Source: Candidatus Lactobacillus pullistercoris
GTDB taxonomy: Bacteria > Bacillota > Bacilli > Lactobacillales > Lactobacillaceae
Direction of reading: 5' to 3'
Assembly: GCA_018883635.1 (NCBI GenBank)
Contig: JAHLFT010000103.1
Span: forward strand, 1-35,087
DNA: 35,087 bases
Shown: piece by piece, positions 28,561 through 35,087 of the stretch
Numbering within the stretch: the first letter of the stretch is position 1
Layout: each line of letters starts with the position of its first letter
Notes under the pieces: model-generated
What the model was told of the DNA's origin: nothing
Databases searched by the model: none
What the model saw: the letters and a program-made list of their open reading frames with translations, nothing else
Made by a program: the position numbers and the translations under genes

Positions 28561-28981
28561 ATTTATTTTTACAGTTTTGACAGAGTCCATAAATTTCTAA
28601 ATGACTGCTTGAAGCGATAAACCCAGTTTGTTTTTCAGCTTCGTAACGCATTTTATTTTCGATTTTGTCAAAATCTGGATAAAATACATCGGAAATTTTA
28701 CCACAGTTTTTACAAATTATGTGAAAATGGGGTTTAATGAAGTAATCGTAATGACTAGAATTATCGCCATTTTTAATTTCGATGACAATTCCGACATTAA
28801 TCAAAGTATTTAGAGTATTATAAATTGTTGCTTTATTTAATTGTTCATCTTGAGCTAACTCAGTAAAAATTGTGTCAACAGTGGGATGATTATGATGGGC
28901 CATCAAGTATTCAAGAATTTTAATTCGTGGCTTGGTAGCTTTTAAATGGCTCATATGAAGTAATTCTTTTGCCGTAGCCAA
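28559..28981 (-). CDS. perR: PerR-type Fur family transcriptional regulator
   Basis: Fur-family dimeric repressors sense metal or peroxide. The 140-residue protein has the winged helix LNKATIYNTLNTLINVGIV and aligns well with Bacillus PerR in the metal-sensing region: an Asp in HYDYF (PerR Asp85 position), His residues in PHFHIICKNCGKISD (His91, His93) and a later Asp. Two CxxC pairs (CKNC and CQNC) make the structural zinc site. This pattern favours peroxide sensing over iron sensing, by inference. The TTG at 28981 is used because GGAGTG lies seven bases before it; the track's TTG at 28999 lies upstream of that site. It follows the permease gene, separated by a terminator. Confidence 0.87.
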   Translation of the reverse strand: MATAKELLHMSHLKATKPRIKILEYLMAHHNHPTVDTIFTELAQDEQLNKATIYNTLNTLINVGIVIEIKNGDNSSHYDYFIKPHFHIICKNCGKISDVFYPDFDKIENKMRYEAEKQTGFIASSSHLEIYGLCQNCKNK

Positions 28982-29024
28982 ATTTTTCACTCCAATCAAT
29001 TTAGTCTAATATCAGTTTAGCATT

Positions 29025-29061
29025 AAAAAAATAAAACTGCTTCTAAAAAGCAGTTTTATTT
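29025..29061 (-). terminator. Terminator of the permease gene
   Basis: AAATAAAACTGCTT pairs perfectly with AAGCAGTTTTATTT around five bases. Read on the minus strand it ends in a seven-T run. Confidence 0.9.
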
Positions 29062-29082
29062 ATAATTATTCTAAATTAAGAA

Positions 29083-30522
29083 TTAAGCCAAATTAGCTTC
29101 TTCACGCTTCTTAATTGCTGGAAGAATAATTCCTAAAGCAATTAAAATGATCGGAGTGATAATGTTTAAGAATAAGGTGAAATTGTCAGGTGAGTAGATT
29201 CCCATAATACAGCAGGCAGCTGTAACAAAGAAACACCATGCACCGGCTGTATAAGCAAAGCCTTGAGATTTAGTCATTTGATAAGTAGTATTTTGCTTAA
29301 ATTTCTTATGATGTTTTCTCAAAGCAATATAAGCTGCAAATACCCATAGGTAACGCATTGGCATTGTAGTTGAATTTAATTTTACCAACTGGGCCATAAC
29401 TGCTTGGGCATTTGGAAGTAAAGCTTGTGCAAGAATTAAACCACCTGAAAGAATTACCACCATCCAGATACCGTTGATATAGGAACCATGTTTATTTAAT
29501 TTTAATAATTTGCTTGGAATATATTTAATTGCTTCATTACTACCCAAAAGCATTCGTAAAGGTGCATCAATACTAATTACTAAAGTTGAAAATTGACCAA
29601 TAACATTACACCATGAATAGATGTACATAAACAAGCCACCGACATGATAGTATTCACCTAATCTTTGGAAAGCCATGTAGGGGCCATTTGAAATATATTC
29701 ATTTAAATTGTTGTTAACAACATTCGGATCAAACATTAATGTTATGGCAAAAGTACCAAGGATGGCGGAAATCATAACCATAATTGCTAAAGCCATCATA
29801 GCTTTAGGGAAATTCTTAGAAGGATTTTTAACCTTGTTAACATATGGTGAAATTTTTTCACATCCACCCACACTGAATACCAAGATTGAGAGAGAAGTTA
29901 GGTATTTAACATTAAAAGTTGGCAAAAAGTTTTTCCAATTCCAATCAATGCTTAGATAAGAAGCATGTGGATTAATAGATGGTGCTGCAAACATCATGAT
30001 GATAAATAAAATTGACATGATAAACATTGAAGAACCAGCAACAGTTGCTAAACTCTTTAATACAGGGATACCGCGACTAGCTACCCAGCAGAAGAAGAGA
30101 AAGATGACTAAAGTTGCTAACTGAGTTGTTGCTGTTGGCAAAGCGTCATACCATAAGGTGTTGCCAAAAATACCCCATGCCATGGCTCTCAAACCACCAG
30201 TACCTTTACTTGAAATATATACAATATGGCAAGCCCAGTAAGTCCAACCAGCATAATAAGCCCACTTGGCGCCCATAGTTGCGTTTACCCAAGAGGAAAC
30301 ACCACCTTCGGCATTTTTAAATGTCGCTCCAAGTTCACCAACCATTAGGGCATAAGGAACAAAGTAGAGAAGGAACATGATGATCCAACTAAAAATAACC
30401 TTTGTCCCATCAAAATAGACATACCCGTTAACGACATTTCCAAAACCCCATACCGTTGAAAATGCCATCATTGCTAGGGTTGTCCACATCATTTTTTTAG
30501 GATTATTTTCCTTTTCAATCAT
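29083..30522 (-). CDS. APC superfamily amino-acid permease (YjeM-like)
   Basis: A 479-residue integral membrane protein with about twelve to thirteen helices and the N-terminal pattern of the amino acid-polyamine-organocation superfamily (MMAFSTVWGFGNVVNGY, then ELGATFKNAEGGVSSWVNATMGAKWAYYAGW). The Gly-rich first helix and EGGVSSWV segment suggest the glutamate/GABA-antiporter-like or YjeM branch; the substrate cannot be told from sequence. The C terminus is short and charged (KKREEANLA). AGGAGA lies just before the ATG. It is divergent from paralogue B, with a 161-base intergenic region. There is no decarboxylase gene beside it, which argues against a simple acid-resistance antiporter pair. 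Confidence 0.85.
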   Translation of the reverse strand: MIEKENNPKKMMWTTLAMMAFSTVWGFGNVVNGYVYFDGTKVIFSWIIMFLLYFVPYALMVGELGATFKNAEGGVSSWVNATMGAKWAYYAGWTYWACHIVYISSKGTGGLRAMAWGIFGNTLWYDALPTATTQLATLVIFLFFCWVASRGIPVLKSLATVAGSSMFIMSILFIIMMFAAPSINPHASYLSIDWNWKNFLPTFNVKYLTSLSILVFSVGGCEKISPYVNKVKNPSKNFPKAMMALAIMVMISAILGTFAITLMFDPNVVNNNLNEYISNGPYMAFQRLGEYYHVGGLFMYIYSWCNVIGQFSTLVISIDAPLRMLLGSNEAIKYIPSKLLKLNKHGSYINGIWMVVILSGGLILAQALLPNAQAVMAQLVKLNSTTMPMRYLWVFAAYIALRKHHKKFKQNTTYQMTKSQGFAYTAGAWCFFVTAACCIMGIYSPDNFTLFLNIITPIILIALGIILPAIKKREEANLA

Positions 30523-30556
30523 AAATTAATCTCCTATTATTCATCGATAACTGTGA

Positions 30557-30583
30557 ACTTAATAATTATACTGTATATATAGT
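30557..30583 (-). promoter_or_regulatory. Permease promoter region with AT-rich dyad
   Basis: TATAAT on the minus strand (30570-30565) is a likely -10 for the permease. The near-palindrome ACTGTATATATAGT (30570-30583) lies directly upstream and could be an operator. No clear -35 is seen. Confidence 0.4.
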
Positions 30584-30641
30584 AAAAAGTTTATTGTTAA
30601 TAAAATTCTAATCAAGAATTTCATTATCCAGTTATTTAATG

Positions 30642-30650
30642 TGATAAAAT
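30642..30650 (+). promoter_or_regulatory. Extended -10 element of the second secreted GW-module gene
   Basis: TGATAAAAT lies 34 bases before the ATG of paralogue B. There is no strong -35. Confidence 0.45.
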
Positions 30651-30683
30651 TAAAATGATTTTAGGAGTAATAGTGGAAGTTAT

Positions 30684-32183
30684 ATGAAAAAGAAGATAAA
30701 ATTTGCTGTTTTGTTGGCAGGGGTTATTTTAGCAAGTAGTAGTTTATTAATGGTAAATAATAAACCAAAAATTGACGCTAAAATTTATGGAAAAGCAGTT
30801 ACTAAAATTGCTGGTAATAAGAATTATCCAATTTATCACCGTGTTTCTAAAAAGGGACCTTCTGGTAAATTTACGTCAACTAGCTATTTTAAGCATGGTC
30901 AAATTCAATCAAAGAAATACGTTTCTACAAAAAAAGGAAACTTTTGGGATATTTATGTCGATGGTAGACATCTTGGTTGGGTTAATCAGAATTTCTTTGC
31001 TAGAAATCAAATTTCAGTGGCTAAAAGTGTTGATTTAGTTCGCAATTCTGATTATTCATTTAACACCCATGACGCAATTAACTATGCAACCAATAGTCAA
31101 GGTACTGCCGTTCATGTCAATAAAGTACAAGTCTCTAAGAAGTATGTCAGCACAAAATCTTCTACTGTTGATTACAAGTACGGTAAAGCAAAGGCACAAG
31201 TAAAAATTGATGTTCATGAAATGCCCGATGCTATTAATAATGCTGATACCAAAAAGGGCTTTAGAACAGTCAAGGCTTGGAATGGCGGCTCAAAGAGTTC
31301 TTCAAGAAATTGGAATGCGGCTCACCATTATCGTTCGGAAACAAGAGGTAATACCTTTAAGACTAAAGGCTTAAAGGTAAGAACAAGATTATTCCAACCA
31401 CGTTTTGTAAGTTTAGATAGTAGTTATCGTCAAGACGTGATGGGACCGGTTGGTAGAACTCCCGAAGGAATTACGGTTAAAGATAATATTTTCGCAGTCT
31501 CAATGTTTAGTAATACCAACAAGCCTTATGGACATTTGGTTTCATACAATTTGAATCATATTAAGAGTAAAACCGCTGCACAAAATCTTACTTCAATGAG
31601 ATGGAGTACATTCAAGAGTTATGCTAAAAATATCAAGGTTAGTCCTTATATTAAATTAGGCCATGGTCAATCTTTAGGTTCTTCAAACTCATACATTTAT
31701 GTCATGGCAAATGATAATAAATATCGTAATGGCTCTAAATCAGAAGAAATTTTGCAGATCCGTAAGAGTGATATGAAGATTAATAAGATTTGGACTTTCA
31801 AGATTGATTACAATAATCGTTATATTCATAATGCGACATTTACTGATGATAATACTATGTACGCTTTATTCCACAATGGTGGTTACAATAAATACGAATA
31901 CTGGAGATTAGACTTAAAAGATAATGTTTGGCAACCAACTCAAGTTGGTGCAACTTCAGGTAGTTTTGTAAAGGGATCCCCAGTTCAAGGTTTTACTTAC
32001 GGTAATGGTAATTTCTATATTGCTTTTAATGATAATATCTTCAAAGTTGCCAAAAACGGTACAGCTAAGAAACATTATGGATTTAAGGTAAGACGTGAAA
32101 TTGAAGGTCTATCTTTTAACAAGTCAAAGCTTTACTGTGAATTTGCCCAAAGATCTGAATTAACTTCAGGTGTTCCAAGATAA
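30684..32183 (+). CDS. Secreted GW-module protein with propeller-like C-terminal domain (paralogue B)
   Basis: The 499-residue protein has a signal peptide (MKKKIKFAVLLAGVILASSSLLMV, cut probably near IDA, residue 32), a GW/SH3-like module (KIAGNKNYPIYH...WDIYVDGRHLGWVNQNFFARN), an Ig-like stretch, and five propeller-like repeats: EGITVKDNIFAVSMF, GQSLGSSNSYIYVMAND, HNATFTDDNTMYALF, QGFTYGNGNFYIAFND and EGLSFNKSKLYCEFAQ. Identity with paralogue A is strongest in the GW module and repeats (KNIKVSPYI, VQGFTY, ANDNK) and weak in the linker. It is very rich in Lys and has no sortase signal, so it is probably released or held by charge to the wall. Its own promoter and terminator make it a single unit. 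Function unknown. Confidence 0.85.
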   Translation: MKKKIKFAVLLAGVILASSSLLMVNNKPKIDAKIYGKAVTKIAGNKNYPIYHRVSKKGPSGKFTSTSYFKHGQIQSKKYVSTKKGNFWDIYVDGRHLGWVNQNFFARNQISVAKSVDLVRNSDYSFNTHDAINYATNSQGTAVHVNKVQVSKKYVSTKSSTVDYKYGKAKAQVKIDVHEMPDAINNADTKKGFRTVKAWNGGSKSSSRNWNAAHHYRSETRGNTFKTKGLKVRTRLFQPRFVSLDSSYRQDVMGPVGRTPEGITVKDNIFAVSMFSNTNKPYGHLVSYNLNHIKSKTAAQNLTSMRWSTFKSYAKNIKVSPYIKLGHGQSLGSSNSYIYVMANDNKYRNGSKSEEILQIRKSDMKINKIWTFKIDYNNRYIHNATFTDDNTMYALFHNGGYNKYEYWRLDLKDNVWQPTQVGATSGSFVKGSPVQGFTYGNGNFYIAFNDNIFKVAKNGTAKKHYGFKVRREIEGLSFNKSKLYCEFAQRSELTSGVPR

Positions 32184-32204
32184 AATTAATCAAAGTAAAT
32201 AAAA

Positions 32205-32240
32205 ACGGTTGTTTCAATAAAAAGAAGCAACCGCTTTTTT
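32205..32240 (+). terminator. Terminator of paralogue B
   Basis: CGGTTGTTTC pairs with GAAGCAACCG (one G-U), with an 8-base loop and a run of Ts. Confidence 0.9.
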
Positions 32241-32248
32241 GTCTAATA

Positions 32249-32257
32249 TGCTATAGT
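32249..32257 (+). promoter_or_regulatory. Possible extended -10 of the glycosyltransferase gene
   Basis: TGCTATAGT lies 37 bases before the ATG. An alternative pair is TTGTCT (32239) with TATGTT (32262) at 17 bases. Confidence 0.4.
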
Positions 32258-32293
32258 TTAATATGTTAGATAATGAATATAAGAGGTATTCAA

Positions 32294-33223
32294 ATGAATA
32301 AGTTATCAATTGTTGTTCCTTGCTACAATGAGCAGGAAAGTGTTCCACTGTTTTTCCCAGCTGTTGAAAAAGTCGTAACTAAAATGGACGTAACAGTGGA
32401 ATACTGGTTTGTTAATGACGGTTCTGCGGACAATACTTTGCAAGAATTAAGAAAATTGCATAATGATCATCCAGAAAAAGTACATTATATTTCATTTTCA
32501 AGAAATTTTGGTAAGGAATCTGCTCTTTATGCAGGCTTACAAGCGGCAACTGGTGATTATGTCGTAGATATGGATGTTGATTTACAAGATCCACCAGAAT
32601 TTTTGCCTAAAATGTATGATTTGTTGCAAACAGGAGACTGGGACTGTATAGGTACTAGAAGAGTTGACCGAACAGGTGAAGCAAAAATTAAATCATTTTT
32701 AAGTGATATGTTCTATAAATTTATTAACCGGATTTCTAATACACAAATTATTCCTGGTGCTCGTGATTATCGAATGATGACTAGACAAATGGTTAATGCA
32801 GTTCTAGAAATGAAAGAGTACAGCCGCTTTTCAAAAGGAATTTTTTCTTGGGTAGGTTTTCGGACAAAATACCTTGACTACCATAATGTCGAAAGAGTAG
32901 CGGGTGAAAGTGATTGGACTACTTGGAAATTATTTAGATACGCCTTTGACGGAATTGCAGATTTCTCTCAAGCACCATTGAATATTGCGGTTTGGATTGG
33001 AAGTGTGTCATTTATAGTTTCAATTATTGGCTTATTAGCTGTAATTATCCGACATATAGTAAATCCAGATGCAGCTGTTTTTGGTTGGGCTTCACTCGTA
33101 AGTATTATTTTATTAATCGGTGGATTGCAATTATTATGTATCGGAATTATAGGTAGATACGTCGGTAAAATTTTCTTACAAGTAAAAGATCGTCCAATTT
33201 ATATTGTGCAAGAAAAGAAATAA
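32294..33223 (+). CDS. Membrane-anchored family 2 glycosyltransferase (GtrB/DPM1-like)
   Basis: The enzyme probably transfers a sugar from a nucleotide donor to undecaprenyl phosphate, providing the lipid-linked sugar used to decorate teichoic acid or other wall polymers. The 309-residue protein starts MNKLSIVVPCYNEQESV and has the GT-A motifs VNDGSADNT, SRNFGKESALYAGLQAATGDYVV and DMDVDLQDPPE, followed by two C-terminal membrane helices (about 230-300), the standard GtrB/CsbB layout. ATG 32294 is preferred to the track's 32273 because AAGAGGT lies just before it. No GtrA flippase or GtrC-like ligase gene adjoins it, so the acceptor is unknown. Confidence 0.92.
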   Translation: MNKLSIVVPCYNEQESVPLFFPAVEKVVTKMDVTVEYWFVNDGSADNTLQELRKLHNDHPEKVHYISFSRNFGKESALYAGLQAATGDYVVDMDVDLQDPPEFLPKMYDLLQTGDWDCIGTRRVDRTGEAKIKSFLSDMFYKFINRISNTQIIPGARDYRMMTRQMVNAVLEMKEYSRFSKGIFSWVGFRTKYLDYHNVERVAGESDWTTWKLFRYAFDGIADFSQAPLNIAVWIGSVSFIVSIIGLLAVIIRHIVNPDAAVFGWASLVSIILLIGGLQLLCIGIIGRYVGKIFLQVKDRPIYIVQEKK

Positions 33224-33254
33224 AAAAAGCTCGAGAATTAACTCGAGCTTTTTT
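33223..33254. terminator. Bidirectional terminator between the glycosyltransferase and tRNA-Arg
   Basis: AAAAAAGCTCGAG pairs perfectly with CTCGAGCTTTTTT around a 6-base loop. It ends the glycosyltransferase on + and the tRNA on the minus strand. Confidence 0.92.
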
Positions 33255-33258
33255 ATTA

Positions 33259-33330
33259 TGGGTCCCCTGGGAGTCGAACCCAGATTTCAAGAACCGGAAT
33301 CTTACGTGCGATCCATTACACTAAGGACCC
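33259..33330 (-). tRNA. tRNA-Arg (anticodon CCG)
   Basis: The minus strand folds as a cloverleaf: acceptor GGGTCCT with GGGACCC (one G-U), D stem GTGT/GCAC, anticodon stem TAAGA/TCTTG enclosing TTCCGGT, variable loop AAAT, T stem CTGGG/CCCAG with TTCGACT, and discriminator A. Loop positions 34-36 read CCG, which decodes CGG. The 3' CCA is not encoded and must be added by an enzyme. Confidence 0.93.
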
Positions 33331-33343
33331 AAAGTCACTACTC

Positions 33344-33352
33344 ATTATATCA
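33344..33352 (-). promoter_or_regulatory. tRNA-Arg promoter (extended -10)
   Basis: Minus-strand TGATATAAT is a perfect extended -10, about 14 bases before the mature tRNA 5' end. The bases further upstream are AT-rich, with no clear -35. Confidence 0.5.
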
Positions 33353-33419
33353 AATAATTGGCGCAAATAAAAAGCTTTTAAGAAGAATTAATCTTATTAA
33401 AAAAAGAGTCACTTTTTTC

Positions 33420-33448
33420 TTGAATTGTGAAAAATACATTGTTATACT
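33420..33448 (+). promoter_or_regulatory. cggR-gapA operon promoter
   Basis: TTGAAT and TATACT are 17 bases apart, and TGT directly before the -10 makes it an extended promoter. The predicted start near 33455 leaves a leader of about 125 bases containing the CggR operator. Confidence 0.75.
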
Positions 33449-33522
33449 AACAGTGTCGATGAGAAATGTAGGAATAAGAAAAAGTTTGAAGATCCGCGTT
33501 TCTCTTATATTTTTAAGCAAAG

Positions 33523-33563
33523 TGGGACGGCAATCGTCAATATGATGGTCGAAATACGTCCCA
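33523..33563. promoter_or_regulatory. CggR operator
   Basis: Two tandem half-sites, GGGAC-N6-CGTC (33524-33538) and TGGTC-N6-CGTC (33546-33560), are offset by 22 bases. They resemble the Bacillus CggR operator (repeats of CGGGAC-N6-TGTC) and likewise lie between the promoter and cggR. An outer inverted repeat, TGGGACG...CGTCCCA, spans the same region. Confidence 0.75.
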
Positions 33564-33579
33564 ATAGGAAGGAGCAGCT

Positions 33580-34629
33580 ATGGACTCGGATTTTTCCTTG
33601 CTCGAAGAGTTAGTTCCTGATCTCTTAAAAGTACTTCGACAAAGGTATCTTGTTTTGGAGCAAATCTCTTTAAATGCACCAATTGGCAGAAGAAATGTAG
33701 CTCAACATTTAGGACTTTCAGAAAGAAATGTTCGAACAGAGACCGAATATTTGAAAAAAGTCGGTTTAATCGAAATCAAAAATTTCGGAATGTTCCTAAC
33801 TGAAAAAGGCAAGAAGACATTAAAAGATGCGGCACCGATGATTGATCGACTTTTCAATGCTGGTGAAACCGAAGTTAAGTTAGCAAGAAAACTAGGAATT
33901 GATAGAACAATTATTGTTCCTGGAGATGCTGATTTACAAGATCGAGTTTATCAGGAAATGGGAGAAGCTCTAAGCTCGGCTTTGAACTTACTTCTTCCAT
34001 TGGGTCATTCAATTGTGACAATATTAGGTGGTCTAGCTTTAGCTAAATCGGCAAAATATTTGTCTGGTAATTTAGCTAATAATCGCGAACTTGAATTTGT
34101 TCCTGGTAGAGGGGCTTTGGGAGAAAACGTAATGACCCAGAGTAATACAATCGTTCAAGAGATGGCTGCACAAACAAATGGCACATATAAGACATTATAT
34201 TTACCAGAACAAGTTTCGGATGTAGCCTATAATTCATTGATTCGCGAACCATCAATAGCTGATGTGCTGCAAGATATCTCGCAAAGTGATGCCGTAATTC
34301 ATGGCATTGGTTTAGCTCAAGAAATGGCTAAAAGAAGAGGGTATGATTCAATCAAGCTTTCTGATTTGCGAGAAAAAAGAGCTGTCACCGAATGTTTCGG
34401 GTGTTTCTTCGATGACAAAGGAAAGATTGTCGACCGCATCACCCAGGTTGGATTGCAGTTTGAGAATTTAAAGAAAATACCTCACATATTTGCCTTTGCT
34501 TGTGGAAACCAAAAAGCGGAAGCAATTAAGGCTTATATGCCTAATGCACCTCGTCAAACCTGGTTAATAACTGATGAAGGTGCCTCAAAAGCGATTTTAA
34601 AGGGGAAGGCAACTTCTCGTTTAAAATAA
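33580..34629 (+). CDS. cggR: Central glycolytic genes regulator CggR
   Basis: CggR is a SorC/DeoR-family repressor of the lower glycolytic genes that is released from DNA by fructose 1,6-bisphosphate. The 349-residue protein has an N-terminal helix-turn-helix (APIGRRNVAQHLGLSERNVRTETEYLKKVGLIEIK) and a SorC-type sugar-phosphate-binding domain (about 90-345) with ILGGLALAKSA, VPGRGALGEN and VIHGIGLAQEMAKRRGY. AAGGAG lies five bases before the ATG. It heads an operon with gapA and has an operator in its own leader, so autoregulation is expected. Confidence 0.95.
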   Translation: MDSDFSLLEELVPDLLKVLRQRYLVLEQISLNAPIGRRNVAQHLGLSERNVRTETEYLKKVGLIEIKNFGMFLTEKGKKTLKDAAPMIDRLFNAGETEVKLARKLGIDRTIIVPGDADLQDRVYQEMGEALSSALNLLLPLGHSIVTILGGLALAKSAKYLSGNLANNRELEFVPGRGALGENVMTQSNTIVQEMAAQTNGTYKTLYLPEQVSDVAYNSLIREPSIADVLQDISQSDAVIHGIGLAQEMAKRRGYDSIKLSDLREKRAVTECFGCFFDDKGKIVDRITQVGLQFENLKKIPHIFAFACGNQKAEAIKAYMPNAPRQTWLITDEGASKAILKGKATSRLK

Positions 34630-34666
34630 ATTGTTGTTTATAGTTCTTAAGGAGGACTTTTAGATT

Positions 34667-35087
34667 ATGACAGTTAAAATTGGTATTAACGGTTTTGGCC
34701 GTATCGGTCGTTTAGCATTCCGTCGTATTATGGATTTAGGCGAAAAGTCAAAGGATATCGAAGTTGTTGCAATTAACGACTTGACTACTCCAGCACTTTT
34801 GGCACACTTACTTAAGTACGACTCAACTCATGGTACTTTCAACCACGAAGTTTCAGCTACTGATGACTCAATCGTTGTTGACGGCAAGAACTACCGTGTA
34901 TACGCAGAACCACAAGCACAAAACATTCCTTGGGTAAAGAACGACGGTGTTGACTTTGTCCTCGAATGTACTGGTTTCTACACTTCTGCTGAAAAGTCAC
35001 AAGCTCACTTGGATGCCGGCGCAAAGCGTGTATTGATTTCAGCTCCTGCTGGTAATGACTTGAAGACCATTGTTTACTCAGTAAACG
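34667..35087 (+). CDS. gapA: Glyceraldehyde-3-phosphate dehydrogenase, 5' part
   Basis: Glycolytic GAPDH oxidises glyceraldehyde 3-phosphate with NAD+ and phosphate. The frame is absent from the track because it runs off the window without a stop. It starts at ATG 34667 after AAGGAGG and reads [20 protein letters not shown], with [25 protein letters not shown] and KRVLISAPA. About 140 of some 335 residues are present, ending before the catalytic Cys. The Asp in AIND sits where NAD-dependent glycolytic forms have it. Codon use is strongly biased to AAC, TAC, GAC and AAG, unlike cggR, consistent with very high expression. Confidence 0.97.
   Translation, partial: MTVKIGINGFGRIGRLAFRRIMDLGEKSKDIEVVAINDLTTPALLAHLLKYDSTHGTFNHEVSATDDSIVVDGKNYRVYAEPQAQNIPWVKNDGVDFVLECTGFYTSAEKSQAHLDAGAKRVLISAPAGNDLKTIVYSVN

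Noticed and set aside
29708-29959. + strand ORF within the permease gene
   Set aside because: It is antisense to a clear APC permease with no independent signals.
30557-30571. Possible PerR box at the permease promoter
   Set aside because: GTATAATTATTAAGT on the minus strand matches TTATAATTATTATAA at about 11 of 15 positions, but the region is so AT-rich that this is expected by chance, and the second half-site is broken.
33204-33545. 113-residue ORF on +
   Set aside because: It runs through the terminator and antisense through tRNA-Arg and the cggR leader, so it is a shadow frame.
1-35087. CRISPR arrays, prophage, toxin-antitoxin or restriction genes
   Set aside because: No regularly spaced repeats, phage genes or defence families were seen; apart from the partial transposase the content is chromosomal core plus the secreted pair.

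Overview
The window is an AT-rich, low-GC Gram-positive chromosome segment from a Lactobacillus sensu stricto species. The L. johnsonii/gasseri/acidophilus group is most likely, judging from protein sequences and gene order (recA-rny-tagO, comFA-comFC-hpf-secA-prfB, hprK-lgt-gpsA-trxB-pgm-uvrBA, rapZ-yvcK-whiA-clpP, cggR-gap). Nearly all of it is conserved housekeeping DNA on the + strand. There is no prophage, CRISPR array or complete insertion sequence. The species call is inference from recall, not from a search.

Layout. 1-245: the 3' end of a probable DDE transposase, next to the SOS promoter of recA. 348-4515: recA, RNase Y and TagO (first step of wall teichoic acid), each with its own promoter and a terminator. 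4565-7881: a YigZ-family gene facing the other way, the comFA-comFC DNA-uptake operon, and the ribosome hibernation factor hpf. 8050-14754: secA, then prfB with its programmed +1 frameshift, a small membrane protein, hprK, lgt and gpsA; these genes are close together and probably cotranscribed. 14875-22609: trxB, pgm and the uvrBA excision-repair operon. 22660-26142: an HdeD-like membrane protein, then rapZ-yvcK-whiA with overlapping or touching ends.

26193-33330 is the most variable part: clpP (minus strand, CIRCE-like operator), two large paralogous secreted proteins of unknown function, and between them a PerR-type regulator and an amino-acid permease. A membrane-anchored glycosyltransferase and tRNA-Arg(CCG) follow. 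33420 to the end is the glycolytic cggR-gapA operon with a CggR-type operator; gapA runs off the window.

Regulatory logic visible in the DNA: LexA-type boxes at recA and uvrB link the repair genes; a cre-like site at hpf and the HPr kinase gene point to carbon control; a CIRCE-like site at clpP points to HrcA heat-shock control; a two-half-site operator precedes cggR. Two genes (prfB, uvrB) have an intrinsic-terminator-like hairpin so close to the start codon that transcription must cross it. The prfB hairpin also overlaps a possible six-residue leader peptide. The main uncharacterised material is the secreted paralogue pair: signal peptide, GW-like module, Ig-like region and five propeller-like repeats.
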